Shown piece by piece: positions 27,596 to 36,807 of a stretch of DNA of 64,000 nucleotides (the stretch's first letter is position 1; every line of letters begins with the position of its first letter). The DNA is from Lentisphaerales bacterium (lineage in GTDB: Bacteria > Verrucomicrobiota > Lentisphaeria > Lentisphaerales > Lentisphaeraceae). Below the pieces are notes generated by a model, which saw only the letters and a list, made by a program, of their open reading frames with translations, searched no databases and had not been told where the DNA came from. Made by a program: the position numbers and the translations under genes. The stretch is taken from positions 1 to 64,000 of the forward strand of contig JAKVBD010000012.1 in the NCBI GenBank assembly GCA_022446985.1, read 5' to 3'.

Positions 27596-27928
27596 TTCTA
27601 ATCCCAGTTGTTGATTTAATTAAATGTTACCAAGCATAATTTGGGGACAGAAAAGTTTTTTGAGTTGTAAATCATTTTTATTCAATATTTTATGTATTTT
27701 GTTGATCTTTGCGTTCTAGTTGGGTGTTTTAATATTGTACATGTGAGTGTACTATTCTCATACTTGTTTTGGTTTTGTCTTGCAAAATCTTTTTTGAGAA
27801 GATGGAGTTACCTCTTTATTGATTTTGAGAAGGGTATAGGTGGCTAAGATTAGTTTTTAGTCTAAGATATAAAAAAGGTCGCAACGTGTAGCCTAATTTA
27901 AAATATTAATTAAGGATAAGATATTCTT
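27596..27928. other. Non-coding AT-rich stretch
   Basis: Upstream of the prepilin-like gene. It must hold that gene's promoter, but I see no clear pair of boxes, repeat or small ORF. Confidence 0.4.
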
Positions 27929-28159
27929 TTATTTGGTGATGTTATTGTTACCATTACCACCTTCTATGTTGTCATCACCCGCACCACCATTAATGGTGTC
28001 GTCACACCATATATCGTCATTTCCTGCACCAGCCAGGATTGTATCGTTACCTGAGCCGGACTCTATGTAGTCATCGCCATATCCACCGACGATGTAAACG
28101 TCTAATTTAACTCCTGAACCTACTTGGCAGTAATGGTTACCGCCTCCAAGGCACAGTAT
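27929..28159 (-). pseudogene. Fragment of an RTX (calcium-binding nonapeptide repeat) protein
   Basis: An open minus-strand frame of 76 codons ends at TAA (27929-27931) and reads VGGYGDDYIESGSGNDTI, LAGAGNDDIW, INGGAGDDNIEGGNGNNNI. These are GGxGxDxxx repeats, which bind calcium in secreted RTX proteins. No start codon, export signal or body remains. The call is a truncated relic. Confidence 0.75.
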
Positions 28160-28356
28160 CTAACAGAAAGTGACCAACTGTCCTATTTCCGCTGAAGCAT
28201 TACAAATGAGCTGATAGTAAAATAACCCATATAAAATTCTAAAGAGCCTAAGATAATGAGTGTTGTCTATTAATTTCAATTGTTAAAAAATTAATATCAG
28301 TATTAAATTGCCAACGAAGAAATTTTACAGACAGATTTAAGATAAAGAGATTTGAG

Positions 28357-28569
28357 ATGTCAGAAAAAATAAATATAGACTTTAAAGATTTGAGTTATAT
28401 GGCGAGTGAAGCTTTAGATTTCTTTTCAGAGGAAATTCGTCAGGGGAATAATATTTTGGTGAAGAAGTCCGACAAGATATTGGAGTTTTCAAGTATTCGC
28501 GATTGGGATAAGTTTTTGATTGACTCTGGAATTGTTAAGCGGGAAATTAAGAAAGATATTCGCATTTAA
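28357..28569 (+). CDS. Small hypothetical protein
   Basis: 70 residues, starting MSEKINIDFKDLSYMASEALDFF, followed by basic and charged segments and no membrane helix or known motif. A weak AAAGAGA precedes the ATG. Its stop overlaps the end of the convergent histidine kinase gene by 4 bp. I do not recognise it; the amphipathic, evenly charged composition favours a real protein. Confidence 0.5.
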   Translation: MSEKINIDFKDLSYMASEALDFFSEEIRQGNNILVKKSDKILEFSSIRDWDKFLIDSGIVKREIKKDIRI

Positions 28570-29903
28570 ATGTGAAAGTTGCTTATCGACTTTGAAAGCT
28601 TAAGCTCAAACGAAAAGGTAGATCCTTCATTGCTTTGACTACTGACCTTAAGGCTGCTCCCAAGTGTTTCTACAGCTAATGATGCCAGGGCCAGGCCTAT
28701 GCCCATGCCTTCAAAACTTCTGGTTGTACTGGGATCTTCTTGAGTGAACGGTTGACACAGGAAGTTGAAGTTTTCAGCATTGAAGCCAATGCCGGTGTCT
28801 TTCATTTTGAATTCAATGTGACTTAGATCGTTATCTTCAGAGATAAGGTCTGCAGTTAGTTCTATGTGTCCTTGATGGGTAAATTTAATGGCGTTCGAAA
28901 GCAGCTTTTGCAGGATGAGGACTAGTAGTTTTACGTCAAAATAAAAGAGTTGTTCAAGTGAAGGGGAATACAGCAGTTTGATGTTTAAGCCTTTTTGAAC
29001 AGCATAAGCTTCTTCGCGTTGAACGGTGGTATTTAATACCTCCGGGATGGATCCGGGGCCTGGTGATAGTCTTTCGTCAGAGCTCTTTAGTTTTACATAA
29101 GTCAGCAAATCGTCGATTAAAGAGATTATTAATGAAGCACTCTTTGAGGCAGTGGATATATAATCTCTATGAATGGGAATGAGGTTTTCTGAATCTCTCA
29201 TAAGATCCAGTAGACCGATGATTGCATTTAGCGGAGTTCGGAACTCGTGACTGATATTTGCCAACATATGCTTGCGGGTCACTTCCATGATTGATGCTTT
29301 ATGAAGGGCGTCATCGAGGGCGAATTTATTCTTTTTTACTTCTTCCTGCAGGTAACTAACTTCACAGTGAAGTCTTTGGCACTTTTGCTGTAATGATAAA
29401 AAATGGCCGGTTTTGCGTAGAAGAACAGAAAGTAAAGGGGAAACAGTTTCGGTTGTTTCGAGAATGTTTTCCGAATGGATGCCAATGAACATACCGAGGA
29501 TTTTATTTTTGGAATGAAGAGCATGGAGGATTATATAGCCGGATTTATCTTCAAGTGGTACAGGTAGGCAGTTTTTAATTTTTAGAGCTTTAGCAAAGGC
29601 TCTTTGCTCAACTTTGGCGTCAACTTCTTTCTGAATAAAATCTTTGTCGTGGGTACCTCTATTGAAGCTGATATCAAATGACGTCGAGTCATCGAGATTC
29701 ATAAAGGCGATTGTTGTGAAATCGATAAAATGATTCAGGTGATCACAGGTGACATGATAAATGTCGTCAATTTTGGTCTTTTCAGAAATATCGGTAAAGT
29801 AGGATTCAAAGGAGTTGATTTCACTAAGAGCAATAAGAGTACGACGGTTTTCCTGTTCTAAAAATGAAATTCTTTTCTCATACCAGTGTGAGTCTTTTTG
29901 CAT
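28566..29903 (-). CDS. Cytoplasmic sensor histidine kinase with GAF-like domain
   Basis: 445 residues without a membrane segment. The N-terminal 190 residues look GAF-like (DDIYHVTCDHLNHFIDFTTIAFM..., LPVPLEDKSGYIILHAL). A coiled linker leads to HisKA with the phospho-acceptor in ANISHEFRTPLNAIIG and an HATPase domain (KLLSNAIKFT, DTGIGF, GMGIGLALASLA). No receiver domain is attached. It is the last gene of a three-gene unit, 2 bp after the HDOD gene. Input signal and partner regulator unknown. Confidence 0.88.
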   Translation of the reverse strand: MQKDSHWYEKRISFLEQENRRTLIALSEINSFESYFTDISEKTKIDDIYHVTCDHLNHFIDFTTIAFMNLDDSTSFDISFNRGTHDKDFIQKEVDAKVEQRAFAKALKIKNCLPVPLEDKSGYIILHALHSKNKILGMFIGIHSENILETTETVSPLLSVLLRKTGHFLSLQQKCQRLHCEVSYLQEEVKKNKFALDDALHKASIMEVTRKHMLANISHEFRTPLNAIIGLLDLMRDSENLIPIHRDYISTASKSASLIISLIDDLLTYVKLKSSDERLSPGPGSIPEVLNTTVQREEAYAVQKGLNIKLLYSPSLEQLFYFDVKLLVLILQKLLSNAIKFTHQGHIELTADLISEDNDLSHIEFKMKDTGIGFNAENFNFLCQPFTQEDPSTTRSFEGMGIGLALASLAVETLGSSLKVSSQSNEGSTFSFELKLSKSISNFHI

Positions 29904-29905
29904 TT

Positions 29906-30748
29906 TCAGCTCAGAAACGTTGATGTAATTTCAGAAAATTGTTCTTTGAGCTCTATGAAAGACTCTTCCAGACCAAGGACTGTTAGTTGAAGTTGTTCCA
30001 TTTGTGCATCTGTAAAATTAGGGGTGTAAAAGTCTCCATTGTTCCCCAGGCCGACAGTTTGAATGACTGTGTGTGCAAGTCTGATAAGGTGGCACTCTTG
30101 ACTGTACTGAGTTTTTTCAGGACTTAGGTAGTTTGAAGAAATTTCATTTATGGCTTGTGGAATATTCCAGGCGTTCATGAGAGCTCTGTTGACTGCAAGG
30201 TGGTTAAAGCCAAAAACTTTTGTTTCGGCTTCAGTCATGGATATACTTTCCTGTTGATTTAATTCGTGGCACTTTACGTAGTCGTCAGGTTCAGCAATAG
30301 CCATCAACAGCTTGCCAATATTGTGCAATAAACCACCGACAAAAATTCGTTCGCTATAGGAACCTTTTGATTGCGAAGCGAGTATTTTTGCTTCAAGGCC
30401 ACAAGCCAGGCTGAATTTCCAGAAGTCTTCTAATGTAAATGGTGCACATTTCTGTTTGTTGAAAAGGTTAATTATTGAATGTGTCAGCACGAGGTCGTTG
30501 AGTTGCTGCATACCGATGATAACAATCGCTTGAGGTATATCTTCGATTTCATGAGGAAATCCGTAAAAGGCGCTGTTGACCATTTTGAGAACTTTAAGAG
30601 TTAATGCAGGATCCTGGCTGATTATTCGACTGATAATGCCAGTTGTGCAACTGGGGCTGTTGATGGCTTCATTCAGTTTGTGATAGACAGAGGGCAAGGT
30701 TGCCAAATCGGGGCATTTGTCGATTAAGGCTTCCGGGCTGAGTGTCAT
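29906..30748 (-). CDS. HDOD-domain signalling protein
   Basis: 280 residues. The HDOD fold (an HD-related domain without hydrolase residues) is visible in LPSVYHKLNEAINSP...ISRIISQDPALTLKVLKMVNSAFYGFP and the QAIVIIGMQQLNDLVLTHSI block. FVGGLLHNIGKLLMA and WNIPQAI follow. Such proteins act in two-component or c-di-GMP networks. It overlaps the upstream 111-residue gene by ATGA and precedes the histidine kinase gene, so the three are probably one signalling unit. Confidence 0.9.
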   Translation of the reverse strand: MTLSPEALIDKCPDLATLPSVYHKLNEAINSPSCTTGIISRIISQDPALTLKVLKMVNSAFYGFPHEIEDIPQAIVIIGMQQLNDLVLTHSIINLFNKQKCAPFTLEDFWKFSLACGLEAKILASQSKGSYSERIFVGGLLHNIGKLLMAIAEPDDYVKCHELNQQESISMTEAETKVFGFNHLAVNRALMNAWNIPQAINEISSNYLSPEKTQYSQECHLIRLAHTVIQTVGLGNNGDFYTPNFTDAQMEQLQLTVLGLEESFIELKEQFSEITSTFLS

Positions 30749-31080
30749 GCTTGATCCCTTTTAGCAGAGTGTTCTACAAAAGTTTTCTTTAGAAAACTGC
30801 AAAGTTGAGACTGTTGATCGAGATATTTGAATTTTTCATTGGCTGTTTCCAGCAGAGAGTCAACGGTTTTAGAGGGGAATTGTGCTTTTAAGTAATCAAG
30901 GTTAAGAGTGTATGTGGCATCTTTAATGTCGATTTCGTAAACACCCCACATTTTAAGTAAAGTGATATGGCTGTCAGAGATATCTTCATTGGCACGAATC
31001 AAGGTATGTCCATGCTGGTCGACAACTTCTGAGTTTGTTGTCATGCCGGCTTTAAGCTGGTTTATACCTAATTTTGCCAT
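30745..31080 (-). CDS. Small protein resembling the N-terminal domain of HD-GYP proteins
   Basis: 111 residues: INQLKAGMTTNSEVVDQHGHTLIRANEDISDSHITLLKMWGVYEIDI. This is the short beta-rich module that usually precedes an HD-GYP domain (LKPGMVLAEDV...G..LL..G..LT..HI..L..WGV..V). Here it stands alone and is translationally coupled (ATGA) to an HDOD protein, as if a single ancestral protein were split. Role: probably a partner or regulator of the HDOD protein. Confidence 0.65.
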   Translation of the reverse strand: MAKLGINQLKAGMTTNSEVVDQHGHTLIRANEDISDSHITLLKMWGVYEIDIKDATYTLNLDYLKAQFPSKTVDSLLETANEKFKYLDQQSQLCSFLKKTFVEHSAKRDQA

Positions 31081-31204
31081 TTGGAATTTAACCTTTTTAT
31101 CTTGCTGAGTTGATAATTTTACAACAGAAGATATTGGGAGTCAATAGCATTATTTAAAATTAAACTTCAGTTTATATGAGCTTAATAATTTACTTTATCT
31201 CTCT

Positions 31205-31246
31205 AAAAAACAACGGCTTATTTTTTTGTAGTACCTGTTGTTTTTT
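31205..31246 (-). terminator. Terminator of the MMPL-HtrA operon
   Basis: AAAAAACAAC / GTTGTTTTTT inverted repeat with a 22-base loop, 18 bp beyond the HtrA-like stop codon; the final arm ends in a T run on the minus strand. Confidence 0.5.
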
Positions 31247-31263
31247 ATGAGTTTGAACTTGCA

Positions 31264-32340
31264 CTAGTTTGAGGAGAGCTTCAGTGGTGTTTTTTCAAGC
31301 TTATTGCCACGGATAAAGGAGATCGTGACTTCATCGCCAATTTTGTAATTGTCCATGGTATGATAAAGGTCATTTATGGTATTGATCTCATAGTCGTCAA
31401 CTTTTAGGAGTATGTCCCCGAAGTACAGTCTTCCCCAGCGATCTCTGGAAATACCTTTTAAGCCTGCGTCTTTAGCATTCTGGTTGGTTACGGTGCGTAT
31501 GGCGAGACCTTGACTTAATCGTGCTCTTGGTTCTATTTCTATGCCGATTGTCGGGCGAATCTCTTTGCCGTACTTTATAAGTTGCGGCACAATTCTGTTT
31601 ATGGTATCGACTGGTACGGCAAAGCCAAGGCCTGCACTAGTACCTGATTGACTGATTATTGCGGTATTTATGCCGATAAGTTTTCCATTTGATGCGATTA
31701 ACGGGCCACCGGAATTTCCTGGATTGATTGAGGCGTCGGTTTGAATAATATCGTGTATTTCAACTCCCCAGTGTCCATCAATTTTGCGATCAAGGGCAGA
31801 AATAATTCCAGTTGTCAGGGTGTTGTCGAGACCAAAGGGATTACCCAGGGCGATAGTTTTCTGACCGACCATGAGGTTATGAGATTCTCCAGTTGGTATG
31901 GGTTTGAGGAGTTTTGATGGAGCATCAATTTTTAAAACAGCGATGTCTTTTCTTGGAGCCCAGCCAACTACGACTGCCGGGTACTGAATGTTATCTGCAT
32001 TTATAGAAACAAAGATTTTATTGGTATTTTGAATGACATGAAAGTTCGTGACTATATGACCATTTTTGTCCCATATGAATCCAGAGCCTCCATTTGGCTC
32101 TTCATTTGAAGCCAAAAAAGGTTGATTGCTTTTGATGCAAGTAACGTTGACGACTGAAGGCGCAATTTGATTGTAGATGTTTATGTTATTTACTTCATCT
32201 GGAAGGAGGTTATTCACTTCCTCAAAAGTCGGTTGAGGAAGTTGGAGGACTTGTGGCGTGAGTGTTGATTTTACATAAAGTGATGTGAAGTAGATACAGC
32301 TGCAAACAATAGCAATGAGTAAAATAATTTTTTCTTTCAT
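31264..32340 (-). CDS. HtrA/Deg-like S1C serine protease, membrane-anchored
   Basis: 358 residues with one N-terminal anchor (IILLIAIVCSCIYFTSLYV). The trypsin-like domain has the catalytic triad His101 (TNFHVI), Asp132 (RKDIAVLKID) and Ser210 (NPGNSGGPLI). One PDZ domain follows (about 255-355: IGIEIEPRARLS..., GDILLKVDDYEI). It acts outside the membrane in protein quality control or regulated proteolysis. It follows the MMPL transporter gene by 15 bp, so it may service that export system. Confidence 0.92.
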   Translation of the reverse strand: MKEKIILLIAIVCSCIYFTSLYVKSTLTPQVLQLPQPTFEEVNNLLPDEVNNINIYNQIAPSVVNVTCIKSNQPFLASNEEPNGGSGFIWDKNGHIVTNFHVIQNTNKIFVSINADNIQYPAVVVGWAPRKDIAVLKIDAPSKLLKPIPTGESHNLMVGQKTIALGNPFGLDNTLTTGIISALDRKIDGHWGVEIHDIIQTDASINPGNSGGPLIASNGKLIGINTAIISQSGTSAGLGFAVPVDTINRIVPQLIKYGKEIRPTIGIEIEPRARLSQGLAIRTVTNQNAKDAGLKGISRDRWGRLYFGDILLKVDDYEINTINDLYHTMDNYKIGDEVTISFIRGNKLEKTPLKLSSN

Positions 32341-32355
32341 AGTAAATAGACCTTT

Positions 32356-34629
32356 TTAGTCTTCACGTTTGAATAAGGCGTTTTTATGCATCCTTAATAG
32401 GACTGGTAACAAAATTAATGTGCAAAGCAGAGCGAAAGTGAGTGAAGTTGTACCGAGTATACCAAAGGTTTGTACAGGTGGAAATGGAGCCAGGTAGAGG
32501 AGGCTAAGACTGGCCGAAAGAATGAGGCTTGTGCAAATAATCGGCTTCGATTTCTGTTTTAGGGTAATGCTTAAGGACTCATAAAAGTTTTTCTTTGTGT
32601 CTAATTGCTTTTTAAAGTAACAGATGAAGTGAATCGAGTCATCGACACAAATTCCCAGGATGATAGGGGCAACCATGACATTTATTGAATTCAGAGAAAC
32701 TTTACACATAGCCATAACTCCAAAAAGTAGTGCCAGTGGGACAGTGTTCACTAAAGTAGCGATGAAGGCCAGTTTTAAAGATCTCCAGATAATGATGAAG
32801 AGAACAAAAATTGAGATGAGGCTGCCTGCCAAACTATAGATTTGGCTTTTGACAATTTTCCTATCCGATGCCAGGAGTGAGTGAAGACCATTTTTAACGA
32901 TTACCTGTACGCCATCGGGAGCCATAGAGTTTGCTGTTTCAAGGACTTTGTTGATGATGGCCAGAAAGTCTGCAGAAGGCAGGTCTTTAGTCCTTATGAA
33001 TAAAGTTGTTTCTGAAAGGTCTTCATTTTGAAGAATGTTTTGAAAGGGGAATTTTTGACTATTGATGATTTTGCTGTAAAAACTGGCTTGAAGTGGGGGC
33101 GGAAAGACATCGCCAATACTGTAGTTATCGGCTAAGAAAAGCTGATGAATCACGGTATACAATTGTGAATAGCTATAGGCACTGTTGATTGCAGGGAAGG
33201 TTAGGATTTTTTGTCTAAAATCGTGACAGAATTTAAGGGCCTTGTAGCTTTGGACTTGTCCTGGCGCTGGCGTTTTAACTACCAGTTCAAAAACATTGAC
33301 TCCGCCGATTTCATTGTCGATAAGTTCGATTGATTGGCGAGTAGTACTTTTAGGGTGAAGGAACTCTTTGGTTCTAACGTCTATTTCTATATCTTTAATG
33401 AGGGCAATACTAATGGCACTTAAAGCGAGCAAGAAGTATGAAACGAGTTGAGCGATTTTCAGGAAACGGGGATTACTTGAGCTATTTAATTGGTCTGTAG
33501 GTTCATGAACTGATTTATTCGAACAGGTTCTTGAGATGAGATAAGGCGGCAAAAAGGTTAAAGCAAAGACTGCGAGAAGGGCTTGAATACCTATGGTTCC
33601 TACGGTTTTAATAACGGCGATTTCACTGAAGTGGAGGGTGGCCAGTCCAATACCTGTGGAGAGCATCGCCAATGTTGAAGGAAATAGTGTAGTTGAAAGA
33701 CTTTTATGGAAAGATGCACTTAAGCTTTGGTCTGTAGAAATATGTCTTTTGAAGACAGAGTAGAAGTGAGTTAAAAAAGTAAGCTGAATAGCAGAGATAA
33801 GGGGAATGACGATAAAGGTGTAGACGTTTATGTCGGCATAATTGAAGTAAAAAATGAGCGGGAAAATCAGGAGACCGCAAATTTGATTGCAGGTCATCAG
33901 TAAAAGTATGCTTAAGGACTTAAAGACAAGGAAGATAATTAAGCTGGAAATGACGATGCTTAGGATGGTGTAGCGAATTAAAAAGTCTGTAGTCATTTGG
34001 TAAAACTCGGTAGTGACAAATGGTTCGCTTAGAAAATTAAACTCTATGCCTTGGTCTGAGAATCTTTGCAGGCCCTGGATAGTTAATTGTTTGGTCTGCT
34101 GCTTTTCTTTAAGAGTGTTTAAGCTTTCGCTTAAAACCGCCATGATCATAGCGTATTTAGCGTCTGCAGAGACAAGGATGTTTTTGGTCATCGGGTAAGA
34201 TGTCGCAAAAGCGGCTAATTTTTGCCATTCTTCAGTCGTTTTGGGAAGCGTATCAATAAATGGTTCAATTTTAATCATTTTCCGGATGTCGAGGCTAAAG
34301 CCGTGGCGAACGGGTCTGCCAGAGTGGGTGAGACTTTTTATGTCTTTTAGATGAGGCAATGATGCCAAAGATTCGCTTATATCGTAGAGGGTTTGAGAAC
34401 CTTTATTGCTAAAGAGGTTAGGAATTTTAGCAATAAGAACTACGGCATTTTTACTATCAAAGGCTTCGTTGAACTTTTGGTAAGAAGCTTTAGCCCGCTG
34501 ATCGTTTTCCATAACCTGTTGAATGGATGAGTTGAGCTTCATTTGTTTGAAGCTCCAAAAGGAAGCAGGGATTAGTAGAGCCAGTACAATAAGGCAAATT
34601 AGTATAAAGGGAGTAGATTTCTTGACCAC
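32356..34629 (-). CDS. MMPL/RND-family exporter
   Basis: 757 residues from a GTG start. Topology is that of an MMPL-type transporter: one N-terminal helix, a large outer loop, five clustered helices (YTILSIVISSLIIFLVFKSLSILLLM...), then the same arrangement again (KSQIYSLAGSLISIFVLFIIIWRSLKLAF..., APIILGICVDDSIHFICYFKK with an Asp pair in the fourth helix of the second half). Such proteins use the proton gradient to move lipids or hydrophobic compounds. It is the first gene of a pair with the HtrA-like protease. Confidence 0.88.
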   Translation of the reverse strand: MVKKSTPFILICLIVLALLIPASFWSFKQMKLNSSIQQVMENDQRAKASYQKFNEAFDSKNAVVLIAKIPNLFSNKGSQTLYDISESLASLPHLKDIKSLTHSGRPVRHGFSLDIRKMIKIEPFIDTLPKTTEEWQKLAAFATSYPMTKNILVSADAKYAMIMAVLSESLNTLKEKQQTKQLTIQGLQRFSDQGIEFNFLSEPFVTTEFYQMTTDFLIRYTILSIVISSLIIFLVFKSLSILLLMTCNQICGLLIFPLIFYFNYADINVYTFIVIPLISAIQLTFLTHFYSVFKRHISTDQSLSASFHKSLSTTLFPSTLAMLSTGIGLATLHFSEIAVIKTVGTIGIQALLAVFALTFLPPYLISRTCSNKSVHEPTDQLNSSSNPRFLKIAQLVSYFLLALSAISIALIKDIEIDVRTKEFLHPKSTTRQSIELIDNEIGGVNVFELVVKTPAPGQVQSYKALKFCHDFRQKILTFPAINSAYSYSQLYTVIHQLFLADNYSIGDVFPPPLQASFYSKIINSQKFPFQNILQNEDLSETTLFIRTKDLPSADFLAIINKVLETANSMAPDGVQVIVKNGLHSLLASDRKIVKSQIYSLAGSLISIFVLFIIIWRSLKLAFIATLVNTVPLALLFGVMAMCKVSLNSINVMVAPIILGICVDDSIHFICYFKKQLDTKKNFYESLSITLKQKSKPIICTSLILSASLSLLYLAPFPPVQTFGILGTTSLTFALLCTLILLPVLLRMHKNALFKRED

Positions 34630-34718
34630 GGTTTAAGTCTTGTGGAGTTTATTCTCTATAAGGAATATATAGATAGAAGGTTGTAATTAAAGTTTAAAAC
34701 TTAAGCAAGGCACAAAAA

Positions 34719-34747
34719 AGGCCGCAAAGTTTGCGGCCTTAAAAATT
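34719..34747 (-). terminator. Terminator of the DUF1737 gene
   Basis: AAGGCCGCAAA / TTTGCGGCCTT, near-perfect 11-bp stem with almost no loop, flanked by A and T runs on both sides; it may work in both directions. Confidence 0.8.
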
Positions 34748-34761
34748 TTTACGAGATGGGA

Positions 34762-35004
34762 TTAGCTGTCTTTATTCTCTTCTTCTTTAGAAGCTTTTTC
34801 AGTACCTTCCTCATCTTCTTCTACCATGACGTACTGAACAGTCACTTCACGTGTAATAGCCTGGTAAAGGTGTACTAAACCGCCTTCTGGTTCCTGGTGT
34901 GACCATGGGTTACCGTGAAGCTGCCAGCCATCGTTCATACACTGACTTACCATTTCGTCGAACGGTTGTCCTTCAAGGTTGAAAACGACTTTATACTCTT
35001 TCAT
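34762..35004 (-). CDS. DUF1737-domain protein
   Basis: 80 residues from the ATG at 35004, chosen because GGAAAGGAA lies just upstream; an in-frame ATG at 35034 has no such site. MKEYKVVFNLEGQPFDEMVSQCMNDGWQLHGN...GLVHLYQAI is the DUF1737 pattern. The C-terminus is very acidic (EEDEEGTEKASKEEENKDS). Function unknown; cytoplasmic. Confidence 0.75.
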   Translation of the reverse strand: MKEYKVVFNLEGQPFDEMVSQCMNDGWQLHGNPWSHQEPEGGLVHLYQAITREVTVQYVMVEEDEEGTEKASKEEENKDS

Positions 35005-35153
35005 TTTTTCCTTTCCTTCCAAGCTGATATTCAAGTTTAAAGATAATTCTAGTCTAGCATTGCTTTGGTAAAATGTAATCTAAAATGAAAATAAATTTCA
35101 TTTTTGGCAATTAGAATCTGACAAAACCACTTTTACAGATTTTAAATAAGGTT

Positions 35154-36734
35154 CTACTTTTTAGTAGCGAACTTGTTTAGGTAAATAACCAGTCTTAAGC
35201 CGGCATAAGTAGGAGCGTTTTGTCTTTCGACTCTAGCACGGTAGGCTGAACGGCACTCAGCTTCGGTAAAGTAAAAGGCGCCCCCACGCAATACATAGTA
35301 AGAATGGTTGTTTCTGGCAGCATCATTCCGCACCCATAATTCTTCATTTGGATCCCACTCGGTATTTGAGTTTTTGTCGTAGTAAAAAAGACCGTTCTTA
35401 GCGCCTTTGGCACCTTCGGGGATTTTTTTAGCAAACATAAGAATTTCTTTGTCTATTCCTGGATCAAAAACGTTAAGAGATCCTTCACTAAGGTGGTCTT
35501 TCCAGATAGCTTCATGATTATCATATTTATCATTGTTGTTTGTATCGTGGTAACAAAGGTCGAGGTTTGAGCCAATTGTTCTGGTTGGTACATTGAAGTT
35601 ATCGAGAGGAGTGATGAGGTTTTCCGGGTATTCTCCATCGTAGAGAGGTGTATCCCATGAACTGTCTTTTATTTTAATGTTGGCAGCTTTGGCCTGTTGC
35701 ATAGTTATACCGGCATATTGATTTTCATTGCAGGCATATATAAAGAAAGGAGTTCGAGTCCATTCTATGGCGTTGCCGTGCATGTCAAAGAGACCAAAAG
35801 CATTTGGTAAGCGACTTCCTACTGGTTCAACATTGTGAGTTCGAGTATTTGAGCGGTAAACAGCATAATCATCGATGGCAATCCTAGGGCCAAATGAGTA
35901 GTCACCTTCAGTTCCCGCGCGGCAGCTGTATTCCCACTCATTTTCAGAAATAAGGTAGTATCTGTAGCCAGAATCTTTGTCCAGGCTTCGATTGATCATC
36001 TGTATAAAAGTTAAACAGTCATTTAAGCTAACGCCAGTAACCGGATTATTTTTAATTTTTGTGCTGTTATGGGGAAGGTTGCCCATAACTTTTTGCCATT
36101 GTTCAACGGTAACTTCATATTTACCGACATAGACAGGCCTCTTAACTTCATTGAAGTGTTGAAATTCAACATCGCTTGGATCATCATCTTTCTTGGGGCT
36201 ACCCATAAGAAACTTTCCAGGAGGAATTAGGCGGAAAGCCATGTTGTACTTATCATTTATTTCTAATGGCAGATTAAACTTTTCTACTGAGGCTTTTTGA
36301 TTTGCAACAGCTTGTATGGCACCAGGCCCGATAAGTTTAGACTCTGGAACTTTTGCGTAGTGGCTTTCTTCTGCAGGAAGAAGGCCAAAAGGTAGTTCAT
36401 TATTTGCTGGATTTTGGGCTAATTCGCCTTTGGCAGCAATTTTGGGGACTGATCTTGGGTCTATGCCACCACTTAAGCGGTCTGCTTTATTTCTAAAGTG
36501 AGTTATACTTGCCAAAACCAGAACGATTCCTACCAAACCCAAGGCGAGAACTTTAACCGGTGATTTGGTGTGCATCTTGATTTTTTCTTCAAGTTGCTCT
36601 TTGGCAAGCTTTTCTTTGAGCTCGGTCGATTTTTTCTTAAGTGATTGTAATTGCTCAGGTTTTATTTTACTTTTAAGATCAAGCTTTGAAGGCTTGTTTT
36701 GCTCAGGTTTTTTTTTGATTTTCTCTTCAGGCAT
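35154..36734 (-). CDS. Membrane-anchored FGE/SUMF1-domain protein with calcium-loop insertions
   Basis: 526 residues. A Lys/Glu-rich coiled N-terminus (about 1-60) precedes one membrane helix (VLALGLVGIVLVLASITHF, about 62-82). The C-terminal FGE domain has AFRLIPPGKFLMGSP, YEVTVEQWQKVMG, VSLNDCLTFIQMI, EWEYSCRAG, FGLFDMHGNAIEWT and LRGGAFYFTEAECRSAYR. Two insertions carry EF-hand-like loops, DTNNNDKYDNHE and DKNSNTEWDPNEELW. The Cys pair of genuine sulfatase-activating FGE is not evident, so it is more likely a binding or non-canonical member. It follows the LptF/G-like gene by 73 bp. Confidence 0.8.
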   Translation of the reverse strand: MPEEKIKKKPEQNKPSKLDLKSKIKPEQLQSLKKKSTELKEKLAKEQLEEKIKMHTKSPVKVLALGLVGIVLVLASITHFRNKADRLSGGIDPRSVPKIAAKGELAQNPANNELPFGLLPAEESHYAKVPESKLIGPGAIQAVANQKASVEKFNLPLEINDKYNMAFRLIPPGKFLMGSPKKDDDPSDVEFQHFNEVKRPVYVGKYEVTVEQWQKVMGNLPHNSTKIKNNPVTGVSLNDCLTFIQMINRSLDKDSGYRYYLISENEWEYSCRAGTEGDYSFGPRIAIDDYAVYRSNTRTHNVEPVGSRLPNAFGLFDMHGNAIEWTRTPFFIYACNENQYAGITMQQAKAANIKIKDSSWDTPLYDGEYPENLITPLDNFNVPTRTIGSNLDLCYHDTNNNDKYDNHEAIWKDHLSEGSLNVFDPGIDKEILMFAKKIPEGAKGAKNGLFYYDKNSNTEWDPNEELWVRNDAARNNHSYYVLRGGAFYFTEAECRSAYRARVERQNAPTYAGLRLVIYLNKFATKK

Positions 36735-36807
36735 AAGAAATCTCAGTTAAATCGTATTAAAGATATAGTATGTGGACTAAATGATAAAATCAACAAAAGT
36801 GATAAAT

